A stretch of 64,000 nucleotides of DNA from Rozella allomycis CSF55 (taxonomy: Eukaryota > Rozellomycota): the NCBI GenBank assembly GCA_000442015.1, contig KE560904.1, forward strand, positions 1 through 64,000. Reading direction: 5' to 3'. The notes under the pieces are model-generated. The model was not told the DNA's origin. It did no database searches and saw only the letters and a list, made by a program, of their open reading frames with translations. Positions 47,473-57,584 of the stretch are shown in pieces. Positions within the stretch are counted from its first letter, which is position 1, and each line of letters begins with the position of its first letter. Both the position numbers and the translations under genes were made by a program.

Positions 47473-48876
47473 TTAGTTTATTAAGTAACACAGTGAGAAT
47501 AGGATGAGACTGATGATGCTGGCAATTGAATTCTGGCTAGCGTTTGAAGTAAGATAGCCATCCATACCAAGGTGGGCGTTTCCAGCTTCTTGGATTGAAC
47601 CAGACACATACTCATCTGCCTGCTTGGGTGCAGCATCGCTTGAATCTTGATCTTGCTTTTTGACAGTTTTAGGCTTCAATCCTTTGTCTGCTGATTCACT
47701 GTCACTAGAATACATTTTATCGCCATCTTCTGCTTCTTCAGAATCGTCGCCTTCTTCGTTTTCGTTTTCAGATGACCCATACTCTTGTTCATCGTCGTAG
47801 GTGGACTCATCCTCATCTCCATCCTCCGCTTCATCCTCGCCTTCATTTTGAGTTGAACCTTGATCTTCATCTTCCTCTGTTGCAGAAGTGTCTTCTTCAT
47901 CTGCATTTTCAGATGACTCATCGTTTTCGTCATCCTCCTCGTAAGTCGCCCCTTCATCGTCTTCGCTTTCACTTTCAGGAGACTCTTCATTTGTTTCGTC
48001 GTCTGTTGAATATTCGCCGACGTCATGTTGTGAAGCACCTTCATCTTGCTCGATTTCCTCCGTAGAATATTCACTCGCATCGTTTTCTTCGTCCTCCTCG
48101 TCAGATAGTTCTTCGTCACCTACTTCATCATCTTCAGTTTGAGAATTGTTATCTGCTTCTTCTGGTTTTGTTGAATATTCACCCAAGTCATTTTGAGATG
48201 AACCTTGGCCTTGTTCGTCTTCTTCCGGCTCTGTGGAATATTCACCCGCGTCATTTTGAGAAGAACCTTGATCTTGTTCGTCTTCTTCCGGCTTCACGTC
48301 GTTTTGAGTAGCGCCTTGGTCTTGCTCATTTTCCTCTGTAGAATATTCACCCGCGTCGTTTTGAGTAGCACCTTGATCTTGTTCATTTTCCTCTGTAGAA
48401 TATTCACCCGCGTCGTTTTGAGTAGCGCCTTGATCTTGCTCATTTTCCTCTGGTTTTGTACCTGCGTCATTTTGAGTAGCGCCTTGGTCTTGTTCATTTT
48501 CTTCTGGTTGTGTAGCATATTCTCCAGCATCATGTTGAGATGAACCTTGATTGTCTTCTTCGCTGGCCTGTTCGTTGCCAGCATGTTCATATTGAGATGA
48601 ACCGGTTGATTGTTCATCCATAGTAGTTTCGGCTTGAGTAGGATTTGCCAGCTCCTCCTCTTCTTCGTCGTTTTCAGAGTCAGTTGAGTAGTGAGATTGA
48701 ACAGGATTTGATTCACTATCGTCAGTGACATCGGACTGATATTGACCAGGAGCGTCTGTATCAACAGAACCGGTGTTTGCAAGATCGCCTTGATAATTGC
48801 CGGTGTTGTGCGCATCCGCTACTACAAACAATAGTGCAATACTTATTAAAACACAAAAGTATGTCGACTTTAACAT
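47473..48876 (-). CDS. Acidic Ser/Thr/Gln-rich repeat protein, secreted and GPI-anchored
   Basis: A single exon of 467 residues. The signal peptide is MLKSTYFCVLISIALLFVVADA. The mature part is extremely acidic and built of imperfect 18-20-residue repeats around EENEQDQGATQNDAG-x-YST, densest between residues 110 and 240, grading into longer Asp/Glu runs. The C-terminus has TSNASQNSIASIISLILFSL with a hydrophobic tail and no following residues, the form of a GPI attachment signal. There is no enzymatic domain. A cell-surface coat or adhesion/ion-binding role is plausible but not shown. Confidence 0.75.
   Translation of the reverse strand: MLKSTYFCVLISIALLFVVADAHNTGNYQGDLANTGSVDTDAPGQYQSDVTDDSESNPVQSHYSTDSENDEEEEELANPTQAETTMDEQSTGSSQYEHAGNEQASEEDNQGSSQHDAGEYATQPEENEQDQGATQNDAGTKPEENEQDQGATQNDAGEYSTEENEQDQGATQNDAGEYSTEENEQDQGATQNDVKPEEDEQDQGSSQNDAGEYSTEPEEDEQGQGSSQNDLGEYSTKPEEADNNSQTEDDEVGDEELSDEEDEENDASEYSTEEIEQDEGASQHDVGEYSTDDETNEESPESESEDDEGATYEEDDENDESSENADEEDTSATEEDEDQGSTQNEGEDEAEDGDEDESTYDDEQEYGSSENENEEGDDSEEAEDGDKMYSSDSESADKGLKPKTVKKQDQDSSDAAPKQADEYVSGSIQEAGNAHLGMDGYLTSNASQNSIASIISLILFSLCYLIN
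48190..48545 (-). repeat. Tandem ~57-60-bp coding repeats of the acidic GPI protein
   Basis: Six or so copies of a unit encoding roughly EENEQDQGATQNDAGEYST lie head to tail. Neighbouring copies are nearly identical at the DNA level, including at silent sites, which suggests recent expansion or gene conversion. Copy number is likely variable and may be collapsed in the assembly. Confidence 0.8.
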
Positions 48877-48931
48877 GTGACTGAAAGGGGTAATGCGTCA
48901 AAATACTTAAAATAGAATGAACCAATCAAAG

Positions 48932-50584
48932 TTATTTGGATTTATTTTTATCGACAGTTTCATAAAATAGGTTAGCCACTGAAGGTTCCTTGAAGCGTAC
49001 AAAATACTTTGTTGGCTTGGTATCACCCGTAAACAATGCGATGTGAATTTCTTTCTTGCCTTGATTGTAAGAACAAATAAATGAGGGAAGGTAATAATTA
49101 AATAGGACTTTACCAGAACCTTCGGAGCGAAACAATGCGCGAGATTTTTGCGTTTCTTTGTTTCTATTGACTTTGAAAATACCAACACCTGATTGAAACA
49201 GAAAGATTGAATTTACCCAAATCAGACCATTCGTTGTTTTCTTTTAGTTGGAAGATTTTCGATCTAGACTCACATAAAACTTCTTCATTTTCTTCTCCTT
49301 CTCCTGTTTTAATCAATTCGTCATTTGATCTTTTATTCAAAAATGATTCTTCTTCTCCTTGAGGGATTTCATCATCGTTTTCTTCTTTTTTATCCACTTT
49401 CGCCCCAAAGGTAAACCCAGAGGAAGAATTATTATTAGTTCCGAAAGAAAAAGACAATTGTGGGGTCGAATTTGAACTTCCGAAAAGAAATGGCTTATCG
49501 GTTGGCTTTGTCGATGTGACGTCATTTATTGGATTTCCAAAAGAAAATTGACTTTTTTCAGTTGTTAATTCTTTCTTTTCACTGACATCTTTTGAGCTGC
49601 TTTCAAACACCTCTGTTTTACCAAATGCAAACTTGTTTGTTGGTTTAATATCTTCTTGCGTTGAATTTGAAAGTGAAAAGTTTGATTCAATTTTGAAACC
49701 ATTAGACTTTATTGGTTCCTTTGATCCAGTCGTAGAAGCGGCTTGGCCAAAAGTAAACTTTAGTGGCTCTTTTGATTCAGTGGTGGCAGGTTGACCAAAC
49801 GTAAACTTTGGTGGTTCCTTTGTTTCAATAGATGAGGCACTGCCAAATGAAAACTTTGGCGGCTCTTTTGATTCAGTAATGGTGGTTTGACCGAAAGTAA
49901 ACTTTGGTAAGTCCTTTGATTCCGTCGCGGACGTTTGACCAAAAGTAAACTTTGACTCTATCGGTTTTTCTTCTCCAATTTTAAAGCCGACATTTTTTAC
50001 TTCTTCTAAGACGACTTTTGATTCCAATTGACCATTTTTATTGTCATTCAATTTTACAGTGTTTTCACCCTTGCCTGGATTTGATAGTTTGTTTTTCACA
50101 TCAGGATATTTTTGTAGAATTGTGGAATAATGATTTTTATAAGAATCAAAAAACTTTGATAAATCAATAAACGGGTTGGTTTTGATTTCGTTTCCGATTT
50201 TAGTTGTAAAAGACATATTTAGTCCCTTAATGGACGCATGGAATTCTTTTTCCCTGTTATCTTTGACCGCAAAATTCTCTTTTGAAGTATTTTCTTCAGT
50301 CTTTTTCTCTTGCTCGGGCTTTGGCTTTGAGCCAAAGTTAGCTAAAGATGCGAACGGATTTACAGCCGATTTCTCTTTATTTACTAGTCGTCTTTTTGGC
50401 TTTGATATTCTAAATATGCTTGGTTATATTAGTGTTACTGTCTTGTTGAAAGGATACTCTCGTCAGCCCTTTTCCAAGATCCTTCATCCTTCTACCAAGG
50501 TAAAAAAATATTTACTTGCACATCTTCATCCTCGTGGTCAAAGTTTAGTTGAGTTATTTGCTGGTTTGCTCCTCTTTTCGACAT
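48932..50584 (-). CDS. NUP50: Nucleoporin Nup50/Nup2 with FG repeats and Ran-binding domain
   Basis: The N-terminal exons read MSKRGANQQITQLNFDHEDED, WKRADESILSTRQISKPKRR (the Nup50 importin-alpha-binding motif pattern) and NPFASLANFG. The middle holds about ten FG units (KFTFGQ, KFSFGS, FAFGKT, FSFGTN). The C-terminus is a RanBP1-type domain: EEVLCESRSKIFQL, EWSDLGVGIFKVN (across an intron near 49165) and KPTKYFVRFKEPSVANLF. Nup50/Nup2 sits at the nuclear basket and speeds release of imported cargo by RanGTP. The FG-unit DNA between 49735 and 49960 is locally repetitive. Confidence 0.92.
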
Positions 50585-50830
50585 TTTCTTTATTCGAAAT
50601 TTCCTTGGCCACAATGTGGGTCGACGAAAATTGTTACAAAGGCAAATTTTATATAATTATATTGAATGTACTAAAACAAACTATAAAAATCAGTATGTGT
50701 GATGCGTAGTATTTTTTCGAGTTAATACGTTATTGGGAATTTTCCGCGGGAACTTGTAAAAGGCCTAAAGCGTTATCCATAATAAATACAACTAATGACT
50801 AAAATTAATGCCTAATTATCGGCCTTTTAT

Positions 50831-51668
50831 TCAATATTTCCGGTAACGATCATAATTTCGACCAGAGTCACGCCTGCGCTCATCTCGACTTTCTCTTCGT
50901 CTAACGGGAGATCTTGTGTGATCTGATGATTTAACAGGATCAGAGCTCGAAGCTTTCTTTATTCCAAAACCTAAAAATTTCAAAATCAAAAGTCTACCAA
51001 ATCGGCGTGGCTTCCAACCTTTCACTGTCCTTCCTCTTTCGACGTCAACAATGATGCGATAGCCATCGATTCTCATACCTTCAGCATCACGATATGCAAT
51101 TTTCAATTCTCTCTCCTTTTCAAACTCCACAAACGCGTATCCCCTGGATATACCCTTTTTGTTTTTCACTATTCTTAACTGTTTTAACAATAGACAATAT
51201 AAATACGTTAGTGATGTTCCCAAAACGCTCAAATTCTTTCTTTAAAGACTTTTCAGTTGTTTCTCTATTCTTCGTCTCATTTTTGTAAGATTATTACTAG
51301 ATGTGCAACAAATAATGTTTTGTAAGGATTTTCAGTAGCTTTTTCATTTTTCGATGGATCCCCTATCACAAAGTAATTCCAACCTTACAATTATTGATCA
51401 GCTCATGCAATTTTTCTTTCTTTCTTTTATTTCGTTCGTTGCGCTATTTTAAATAATGCAAAAATATTACCAATCGTTCTATTTTCTCTTTTAATGTTTC
51501 AGTGTGAATATATCCGTCGTCAGTCCCTAAATTGTGTAAGTAGTCTGCAACAGGTGTAATAAAAGGACCTTTTCTTTTCGAAAAATCCGGGTCTAGAGGA
51601 GGAAGTGGATCAACTATAGGACGAGGTGCAAATAATTTTAACAAAGGAGCTGGTAGTACCTTCGCCAT
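50831..51668 (-). CDS. SNRNP70: U1 snRNP 70-kDa protein
   Basis: Starts MAKVLPAPLLKLFAPRP, the U1-70K N-terminal motif that wraps the U1 snRNP core. Exons then add DPSKNEKATENPYKTLFVAHL (RNP2 region), KSLKKEFERFGNI, KKGISRGYAFVEFE (RNP1) and IDGYRIIVDVERGRTVKGWKPRR. The tail is a short Arg/Ser/Asp-rich segment ending RYRKY. Introns are about 26-28 nt. U1-70K recognises U1 snRNA stem-loop I and helps define 5' splice sites. The RS tail is much shorter than in animals. Confidence 0.92.
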
Positions 51669-51930
51669 TTCAGCAAGGGTTTGAACTTTCAAACGCAGTA
51701 CAAACAATTGGACAAAGAAACTAGGATAAAAAATAAATTATTAAATTTTGGGTAATCGCTCTTTAATAATGAGAATCTAAACATTGTTGATTTGGAGGGG
51801 TTATTTTTCATGTAGTCAATAAGAAATTGAGAATCTAGAATCTTCTGGTTATACTTTAAGCATTTAAATTGCATTTGGAACTATCGCCTTTTTGAACTTC
51901 ATTTTCGTTGGCCCGTTGAGGCTTGGTTTG

Positions 51931-52302
51931 ATGATCGCTAAAAACAAAACCTCCCAAGCAGTAAAAAAGATAATCTTGAAGAAACGACTTCAAAAAGCTC
52001 TCAAAAATGATTGTATAAATATGGAAAGCTTGAAAAATGATGATTCTAAAAAGATAATACCGCATTCAACCAAGAAGCCAAATCCTTTAACAAAGGCTAG
52101 AAAAGATTATCAGGAAAAGAAAAAAAATGAAGATGAAATCAAAAAGGTAAAGTATTCTAATATGAATAAATCAGAACAAAGAAGAAGAGAAAATAAGAAA
52201 TCAACAGTTGAAGCAAGAAAAAGAACGTCGAAGAGATCAAAGCCGAAAGAAGCTTCTGCAAAGAAACAAAAGAGGACAGCCTGTATTAAAAAATCATATT
52301 AA
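51931..52302 (+). CDS. Small Lys-rich basic protein, possibly nucleolar Fyv7-like
   Basis: About 123 residues from the ATG at 51931, one third Lys/Arg. The first helix (QAVKKIILKKRLQKALKND) and a second basic helix beginning NPLTKARKDYQEKKK recall yeast Fyv7, an 18S rRNA-processing factor, but both are generic enough that the match is weak. The C-terminal run KRTSKRSKPKEASAKKQKR looks like a nuclear or nucleolar signal. It is divergent from U1-70K with about 260 bp between. Confidence 0.45.
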   Translation: MIAKNKTSQAVKKIILKKRLQKALKNDCINMESLKNDDSKKIIPHSTKKPNPLTKARKDYQEKKKNEDEIKKVKYSNMNKSEQRRRENKKSTVEARKRTSKRSKPKEASAKKQKRTACIKKSY

Positions 52303-52361
52303 TCATTTACTGCATAAAATTAAATCCGAAATGAATTGAATAACATGCAAAATTGTTTTTA

Positions 52362-53344
52362 TTACTGGAATTTGATATGATCAAATTCTTTAAATAAAGT
52401 TGTGTCAATAAATTCTATCCACTTTATTTTCTTAAGTCTTGGTAAATTTCTTATCAAATATAAGCAATTGCTATCCACTAACAGCGGATTCTTACTGAAG
52501 TCTATTTCTTCTATTCCACGGCATATTAAAGAAAGGGCGGGGAACCATTCGTGCAATACGTTACATGACGACAAAACGACCGATTTAAGCCTTTTTAACA
52601 AAAATATGCTATCGAACAGCTTTTTGGACAAAGGATTTCCAGATAGATTCAAATGAACTAAATTGGGAAATTTCACATGCATTTGAAGATCAAAATCATC
52701 AAAATCAATATTTAGATTCCTTAGAACTATTTGAGTGATAAATGGGGCAGCTTTAGCTCTTGCTATTGATTTTATAAAACCTTTTTCTACGACGCAATCT
52801 GATATTTCCAGTTCTCTTAACGATGACATCATTTTCCAGATAACTTTATGGCAATGATCACTATTTAAAAGATTAACTTGAGAAAGTTTCAGAGAAGTTA
52901 ACAATGAACAAAATTTAGAGGAACAAATTAGGTCACAGCGAAAAAACTCGCTCTTTACTAATCCAAATTTCCGTAATCTTAATTGGTTTAACAGGCGCAA
53001 GGAAGTCTTGGAAATGAAAGGAAGGGATGTGATATTTAGCTCTACTATTGAGTCTTTAAAAGTATGAAGCACTTTAAACCATTGACTAATTTCCTTTCTT
53101 GAGACTGAAGACAGGTCTATGTCAAAAGCAGATACTTTAAGTTTAAGCCTAGAGATATATTTTAAAAATGGTAACGAAAGACTGTATTTTTCAGTCAATA
53201 AAAGTTGGAGTAACTGGTCAGCTAGTGATGAAGGGAGGGCATCTAAACTAGAATTTTGAATTTCTTGATATCTTACTATGGTGATTTTTCAAATGATCTG
53301 GTCAAAACAAGCAAGCATTTTAAACGCAAACTTGAATCTAGCAT
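52362..53344 (-). CDS. Leucine-rich repeat protein with F-box-like N-terminus
   Basis: Two exons across a 29-nt intron. The first gives MLDSSLRLKCLLVLTRSFEK. The second begins YLDALPSSLADQLLQLLL, a pattern reminiscent of a short F-box (L-x-x-LP...L...LL). About eight irregular leucine-rich repeats follow (LTSLKLSQVNLL, LRELEISDCVVE, LVHLNLSGNPLS, LKSVVLSSCNVL, IEEIDFSKNPLL), then a C-terminal cap. It is possibly a substrate receptor of an SCF ligase; that is inference. Confidence 0.6.
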
Positions 53345-53436
53345 TTTTTAGGGCAATATTTTCTTTATGTTTTTCAAACTCGCTCAGAAATTTCGGAAAT
53401 CAAGTCAACTATAAAATTTATTTGTTTACGAAAAAT

Positions 53437-54359
53437 TCAAAGCTTTCCTTTTTGCTTCACTGTATTAATGCTCAATTTTTTAATTACAGAAATTCATAAT
53501 CAGCAATTTGCTCTCAAAGGAATTCATTCTCTCAATCAGTAACCTCATTTCAAGCTTATTGGCTTTGTGTAAATCTTCACGAATTGTATCTCTAAGCAGC
53601 TTTTTTGATGTTTCAAATGCCACAGGAGGTACCTTAGCGTACCCCTCGCTAAATTTCAATAATTTCATTCGAAACTCGTCCTTTTTATACACATGGCTTT
53701 GATATTCAATACATAGTTATTACGAAACAATTTTGAGTTCTTTTAATTCAGCTGAATCTACTTTTCTACCCTGAAACTAAATTTGAGACTAATTGAAAAA
53801 AGCTTACCAAAATTTCATTTGAAAGAAAGTGACCAAATGCCCGAGGAAATAGTATGGAACTGCAACCTTCAGGGCAGAATCCCCATTTCATAAACGGTGT
53901 CTGAATCCAACATTCATCTGAGCACACTATCGCATCACCTTATTTGGATGAATACATTTATGTACTAAGAAGAGAAATGGTGACTGATACTCCTATGGCT
54001 GGTCCATTCCATCCAACTATCAGCACTTTTGGAAAATCAATAAAGGCGTCGATGCAGTTCTTTGTAATTTCTCCATCATCCTGAAGCTTATCTAATGTTA
54101 ATCCAACTGCGTCTTTGTTTAATAATTGCCCGCTAATTCTTTGTAAGATTGACATTTACCTACTAAAGAATTTACCATTGCCTGTTAACACCAGGACCTT
54201 TACAGTGCTCAATTCTTTGGCCAAACTTAGGACTGTCAATAAACTCTCGTATAGTTCTCTATTGAATGAATTAAGCTCATTTGGACGATTAAAAGTCGCT
54301 TCCAAAATGCCGTTTTCATGATTATTCAGTTCAATGCCGAAAATTGTGGGCAACGCCAT
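53437..54359 (-). CDS. Enoyl-CoA hydratase/isomerase (Eci2-like)
   Basis: Six exons. MALPTIFGIELNNHENG opens a crotonase fold with ATFNRPNELNSFNRELYESL and VLTGNGKFFSSG (across a 26-nt intron, oxyanion-hole residues). Next come FIDFPKVLIVGWNGPAIGVSVT and CWIQTPFMKWGFCPEGCSS, where the Glu sits at the position used by isomerases. The C-terminal exons end ERMNSFESKLLIMNF joined to LKQKGKL. Eci2 proteins shift double bonds for beta-oxidation of unsaturated fatty acids. The terminal GKL resembles but does not fit the consensus peroxisomal SKL signal. Confidence 0.82.
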
Positions 54360-54368
54360 CTTGAAATT

Positions 54369-54506
54369 TCATAGAAAGTAAATATCTAACAAAGAACTAT
54401 TTTCTTCTACTCCTGCTGTAGGGTAGATATCAGATGCTGCCCGTCTTAAAAAATTAAGAATAAGAGCATTTGCCCTTTCAACTTCTCGATATAAATTCTT
54501 TGAGAG
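54369..54506 (-). other. Unassigned 43-codon open segment
   Basis: An open frame (NLYREVERANALILNFLRRA, then ASDIYPTAGVEEN) with a protein-like helical pattern. It lies between the kinase and the isomerase and has no in-frame ATG. It ends in TGA next to the Eci2 start. It could be an exon of a small unrecognised gene whose other exons I cannot place. Confidence 0.3.
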
Positions 54507-54640
54507 TTAAGTCATGAAACAAATGAGAATCTTTAAAGTCATCGACTCATCGCTTTATAAAGATGTTAATTGTTATGTAAAGTTGTGTAGTTTTCAATCC
54601 AACAATACTAATCCAAAAACTAATCTATCAAAATTTTTAT

Positions 54641-55659
54641 TCATTGTTTCATCCAATCATGATGTAATACGTCATCCAGACTAAGCCTGTTATCTGGTAA
54701 AACGTCAAGCATTCCCCGAATCAAATCAGTCACTGACTTGTCTTCAATAGCTTTATCAAAAGGGCATCGGGCAGTACAAATAGATCGAAATAATTCTTTT
54801 TTGGTTTTTGAGATGAACGGCAGTCTTCCAAATACCAATGCGTAAAGAATGACGCCTAAACTCCACGTATCAGTTAGTTTTCCGTCATATTTTTTGCCCC
54901 TAATGTGAATTAAGTGAATTAGTTACAAAATAATTTCAGGTGCGGTATACTCTTCAGATCCACATCTAGTAGACAAAAGATCGCAATCACGTATGCTCCT
55001 TGTTAGTCCAAAATCTATAATTTTCACAAGCAATCGCTTTTTAGGAGACATTAGTAACAATATATTCTCCAATTTAAGATCTCTGTGAACAAGATCAATG
55101 GAGTGCATGTATTTAATCGCACGAACAAGCTGGTGAAAAATATCCTTCGCCTCAAATGCCGATAAGCCGTCGTTATCAGCAACATAATTAAATAGTTCAC
55201 CCCCATCGATATATTCCATGACTAAGCATATATAGTCATTTGTCTTAAACACGTCATGAATCTTGACAAAATTTGGGTGTTCCTGCACCGCCTATTCTTT
55301 TCTATTAAATTAGTTACTTTTAAGGCTCTTATTTCTCTAACAAGACTAAGCCGAGCCTTGGGTGATTTTTTCAACAAATTAATTGAAATCAACTTAAGGG
55401 CCACCATTTCCTTGCCGTCTAATGTGCCTTTCAAAACTGTTGAAAATGAACCATGCCCAAGTTTTTTCAAGACACGATATGGACCAATGCATCCTGATTC
55501 TACCCCTGGGCATTCTCTTATTGCGGCAAAAAAATCATCAGCATCAAATTGCGATTTAAATAAAATAGAACTCTTGTCTGAATTTGAAATATCTACTTTA
55601 GAGGAATGAGAAGGATTTGTGACCACCATCCGCGACAGGAGTCGTTTAATATAGTACAT
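54641..55659 (-). CDS. Ser/Thr protein kinase (CAMK-like, fungal YPL150W-type)
   Basis: Three exons, introns 26-27 nt. The catalytic domain starts YRVLKKLGHGSFSTVLKG (Gly-rich loop), VALKLI (ATP Lys), LVREIRAL, then EYIDGGELFNYVAD, LVHRDLKLENILL, IIDFGLTRS, RCGSEEYTAPEIIL, and DTWSLGVILYALVFGRLPF. All invariant residues are present. The activation-loop sequence GSEEYTAPE and the closely following G-x-x-YDGKLTD-W are like the fungal kinases related to yeast YPL150W. The kinase domain ends near the C-terminus (LHHDWMKQ), with an N-terminal extension of about 50 residues. The pathway is unknown. Confidence 0.85.
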
Positions 55660-55870
55660 AATTTCTTATTTTACGGTTTTCCAAAATTAGCACATAGTTG
55701 AATAGAAATTTCAAAACATCGCCGATTCGCCGAGAAGGCGAGAAATACTCAGTCATTTAGAAATTCAATAGGTACTAAAATAGACATAATTGAGGGGAAA
55801 GCATTACGAATTACACATAACTTATATGCGGAAATCATAAGAACCAATTGAAAATTTATTCCAGTAATTA

Positions 55871-56708
55871 CTATGACCTTCCATATCGCTTACCAGAATT
55901 AGTCTCATAATTGTTCGTCGATTGTTGCAAATATAACAATAAAGAGGGATTCTTTGCCTTTACAACATTTAAAACCTCAGCCAATCTAGATTTAACCTGC
56001 TGATACTCAGACTATCAATAAATAATAAAAACATTACTCTCAAGTGCTTGTAAGACCTTTTCACATGTTCTTTAACTTCTTGATCCGTAGATCCCTGGAA
56101 GTCAAGGGATAAAAGTTCAATGTATTTATAGCCAAGATTTTGAAAAAAAGCAATTTTGGCTTGTCCATCATTTTTAAATTTGAAAATTGCTGTAAAGCTT
56201 TATGGCGAAAGGAACTAATATTACTTATCATTGTTTCCACAATCATCAAGGATACGAGTACATATATCAAGAAATTGATAAAAGTCCGCCGTGATATTTT
56301 GCTTATTTTGTAACGCACGGTAGTTATTCAACTGGATGATGCATTGATAATGAAAGAATAGATCTTCAGCTTGAATAATTTCAATTCTATATCCATCGGG
56401 TTCTTTTTCGCTGCCCTAATTAACTCGATTCATGTCTAATACCAATCTGTATATTCTAACTTGAAGTGGTTCTTGACGAGCGCCCGCGTCATGAAATTCA
56501 CGTACCTCAAAAATTAATTCCCGTGAATATACCAATTCTATCAATTGAAATATACCAAGTTACCTTCTGCTAATTTGGATTGCAAGTATAAATCATTAAA
56601 ACTTCTAGGTTCTGCACTTGTTCTTTCTACTTGATTATTCCCCTTGGATTTTGCAAAGGTATTTGATGAAGCTGGTCTAGCTAAAAAAATAGGATCGGGC
56701 TCTGCCAT
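55871..56708 (-). CDS. SAS6: SAS-6 / SAS6-like centriole protein, short form
   Basis: Five exons (introns 26-27 nt). After a disordered start (MAEPDPIFLARPASSN) the fold reads ELVYSRELIFEVREFHD, LQVRIYRL, then the PISA motif region RIEIIQAEDLFFHYQCIIQL...LQNKQNITADFYQFLDIC. Strands FTAIFKFKNDGQAKIAF and LLSLDFQGSTDQEVKEHV follow. This is the SAS-6 head that oligomerises into the nine-fold cartwheel. A modest helix (SEYQQVKSRLAEVLNVV) replaces the usual long coiled coil, so the protein has about 243 residues and resembles SAS6-like (SAS6L) proteins. It acts at the basal body/centriole. Confidence 0.72.
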
Positions 56709-56770
56709 AGTAATATTGTTTAGAAAGTATGGTCTCTAGGCATGAAAAATTAATTCTGAAATTTCCACGT

Positions 56771-57400
56771 ATGGACCGTAAGAGTTTTAATTAATAAAAG
56801 AAAGGTGACGATAGACGAGACTCTTATCGTGGTTACAAAAGATCAGAACCATATCACCGACGAAGTCATCGTAGCCGATCTAGAAGTCGTCACGAAAGAC
56901 GTCGAAGTAGATCCATGGAAAGATACAAAGCTCCAAGGAGTTATAATAGACACAAAGAAGGTTTATTAAATTTATATTTTTAACCTAGATGATCGTGACG
57001 ATCGTTATCATCGAGAACGTAGAAGCGGCCATTTTCGAGATGATCGAAGGGCACAAGATGAGAATAAAAAATACCATCAAAATGAAAGGAAAGAAAAATC
57101 AGAGGAGAAATTAGAAGAGATAGAAGCTGCGAAAGAAGTAAATTTGGATGAAATTACAGGTGATGATATTGCAAAGATGCTAGGATTCAATGGTTTCAAT
57201 TCTACAAAGGTATTCTAATGTATTTATTCAAATACAAGGGAAAACAGGTAACTGGAAACAGCGTTGGAGCTGTAGATGTCAAAATTGTCCGCAAGTATAG
57301 AAAATATATGGGAAAAAAGAATGATTTTACCAAAGAAGACGAGAACAATGCAACTAATCCTGCATTAATGGATACTAGTGTGCCATATCCATTTGAGTGA
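56771..57400 (+). CDS. SNRNP27: U4/U6.U5 tri-snRNP 27-kDa protein (SNRNP27)
   Basis: Four exons across 27-29-nt introns. An Arg/Ser/Asp/His-rich N-terminus (RRSHRSRSRSRHERRRSR) is followed by the conserved C-terminal block NLDEITGDDIAKMLGFNGFN, GKQVTGNSVGAVDV and KYRKYMGKKNDF. This block is nearly invariant in eukaryotes and lies near the 5' splice site recognition helix in the pre-B spliceosome. A short acidic C-terminal extension (TNPALMDTSVPYPFE) is added. It is divergent from the SAS-6 gene, with 62 bp between ATGs. Confidence 0.92.
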
Positions 57401-57584
57401 GAAATAGTCTAGTCATATTTATGAAATTTTTAGCAGTAAAGCATGACCAATAAACAACTATTTTTATTTCTTTGGGCAATTCCAATTTCCAAATAGCCAT
57501 ATAAAGTTTACACATAACATTTGATTCATCAATATCGGACTTTCGCCACACCACAACAGAGAAATTTCAAAATTGAAAATTCCA

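Noticed and set aside
47676-48815. Long open frames on both strands overlapping the acidic repeat protein
   Set aside because: They are shadows produced by the repetitive GAA/GAT-rich composition. Only the minus-strand frame with signal peptide and GPI tail makes a coherent protein.
49760-49942. Alternate frames inside the NUP50 FG region
   Set aside because: They arise from the repeated FG-unit DNA; the FG frame is continuous and carries the Ran-binding domain.
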